Positions 63,455-64,000 of a DNA stretch of 64,000 nt are shown here, piece by piece. The DNA comes from Paenisporosarcina sp050269735 (GTDB taxonomy: Bacteria; Bacillota; Bacilli; Bacillales_A; Planococcaceae): the NCBI RefSeq assembly GCF_050269735.1, contig NZ_JBNNIX010000001.1:992001-1056000 (forward strand), given 5' to 3'. The notes under the pieces were generated by a model. The model did no database searches and was not told the DNA's origin. It saw nothing but the letters and a program-made list of their open reading frames with translations. A program made the position numbers and the translations under genes. Within the stretch, counting starts at the first letter, position 1; every line of letters starts with the position of its first letter.

Positions 63455-63640
63455 TTGGAGCAACTTTTCAAAAAAGAGCTTAACTTTTTCGATTTTGAGG
63501 TAACTTTTCGTTTTGGTTGCAACTTTTTATGAGATTGTTGCAACTTTTGCAGATATTGTTGCAACTTTTCCAGTTATTGTTGCAACTTTCCTGATTTGGT
63601 TGCAACTTCCGAGATTTCGTTGCAACTATCCAATTATCTC
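63455..63640. repeat. 20-21-nt repeat array with core GTTGCAACTTT
   Basis: Six clear units begin at 63516, 63537, 63558, 63579, 63599 and 63619 (spacings 21, 21, 21, 20, 20). To the left are decayed copies (GAGGTAAC near 63497, GAGCTTAAC near 63476, GGAGCAAC near 63457). The core is conserved, the other 10 bases vary. No gene covers it. The stretch 63641-63863 shows only a small inverted repeat AAAACAGC/GCTGTTTT near 63702. Confidence 0.85.
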
Positions 63641-63863
63641 CTAATTTTTCAGTCTCATTCTAATAAAAAATTTCTAATACTTCTTATTTAGATATGGAGT
63701 AAAACAGCGTAGCTGTTTTGCGGAATATCAACCTCAAACTGATTTAGTCATAGACTCCAAAATCACATGACCTCAACTAGACAGGACGTACCTCTCTTTC
63801 TGAATCCAAATCACCATATGGACTTCAGTTCTCAACTTTTATCATTAATGCAAATATGTATTT

Positions 63864-64000
63864 TCAACTTATCAAACTATAAATAGCCAGTACTGCAATG
63901 GACCCCATAACAACGACAATCACATTTGCTCCAGCAAACGCCAGAGCGAATGCTGCGAGTGCACCAATAAGACCGAATAACATATTTCCTTCTTGCACAA
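63864..64000 (-). CDS. 3' end of a membrane-protein gene (cut by the window)
   Basis: On the minus strand an open frame enters at the window edge and stops at TGA 63866-63864. It encodes about 45 residues, strongly hydrophobic and alanine-rich (LFGLIGALAAFALAFAGA, then VIVVVMGSIAVLAIYSL), i.e. one or two membrane spans. The family cannot be told. Confidence 0.45.
   Translation of the reverse strand, partial: VQEGNMLFGLIGALAAFALAFAGANVIVVVMGSIAVLAIYSLIS

Overview
The window is about 64 kb of low-GC Gram-positive chromosome. Its backbone follows the Bacillales order degS-degU / comFA-comFC / hpf / secA / prfB / yvjA / cccB / ftsE-ftsX / ctpB / minJ / csbA. Together with SecA2, SlaP and an SbsC-like protein, this suggests a Planococcaceae-type member of the Bacillales (Sporosarcina, Psychrobacillus and relatives). 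The genus is an inference.

Left part (1-12.4 kb): a cell-surface island. It holds two NlpC/P60 hydrolases, the accessory-Sec S-layer assembly protein SlaP, a secreted protein resembling the N-terminal polymer-binding region of S-layer protein SbsC, SecA2, and an operon of a secreted beta-propeller protein with a phosphodiester-glycosidase protein.

Middle part (12.5-34.8 kb): a Wzx/Wzy-type polysaccharide locus, read here as a secondary cell wall polymer (SCWP) cluster. TagO initiates. WbpA/B/E/D/I-like enzymes form a complete route to UDP-2,3-diacetamido-mannuronic acid. An Asn-synthase-like amidotransferase, Wzx, Wzy, a Wzz-like protein, three glycosyltransferases and GalU follow. An LCP ligase and a lytic module (amidase with eight SH3-type repeats, SH3 protein, SpoIID/LytB) complete it. 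An SbsC-like binder plus a polymer of the kind SbsC-type proteins bind makes a coherent non-SLH S-layer anchoring system.

Right part (35-59.9 kb): a CAP-domain protein and YigZ on the minus strand, then degSU. Between degU and comFA lies an accessory insertion: a large ordered array of 21-nt repeats interrupted by a NERD-domain gene that appears to start with ATT. The conserved comF, hpf, GGDEF/EAL, secA, prfB (with programmed +1 frameshift), yvjA, cccB, ftsEX-M23, thioredoxin, ctpB, minJ and csbA genes follow.

End (60-64 kb): a self-contained persulfide-detoxification operon (CstB, glutaredoxin, CstR, rhodanese, TauE) behind a promoter-overlapping palindromic operator. A second array with a 20-21-nt period but an unrelated core (TTGCAACTTT) comes next, then the 3' end of a minus-strand membrane protein gene.

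The most unusual signals are the two helically phased (21-nt) repeat arrays, the higher-order 115/136-nt organisation of the first, and its arrangement around the NERD gene.
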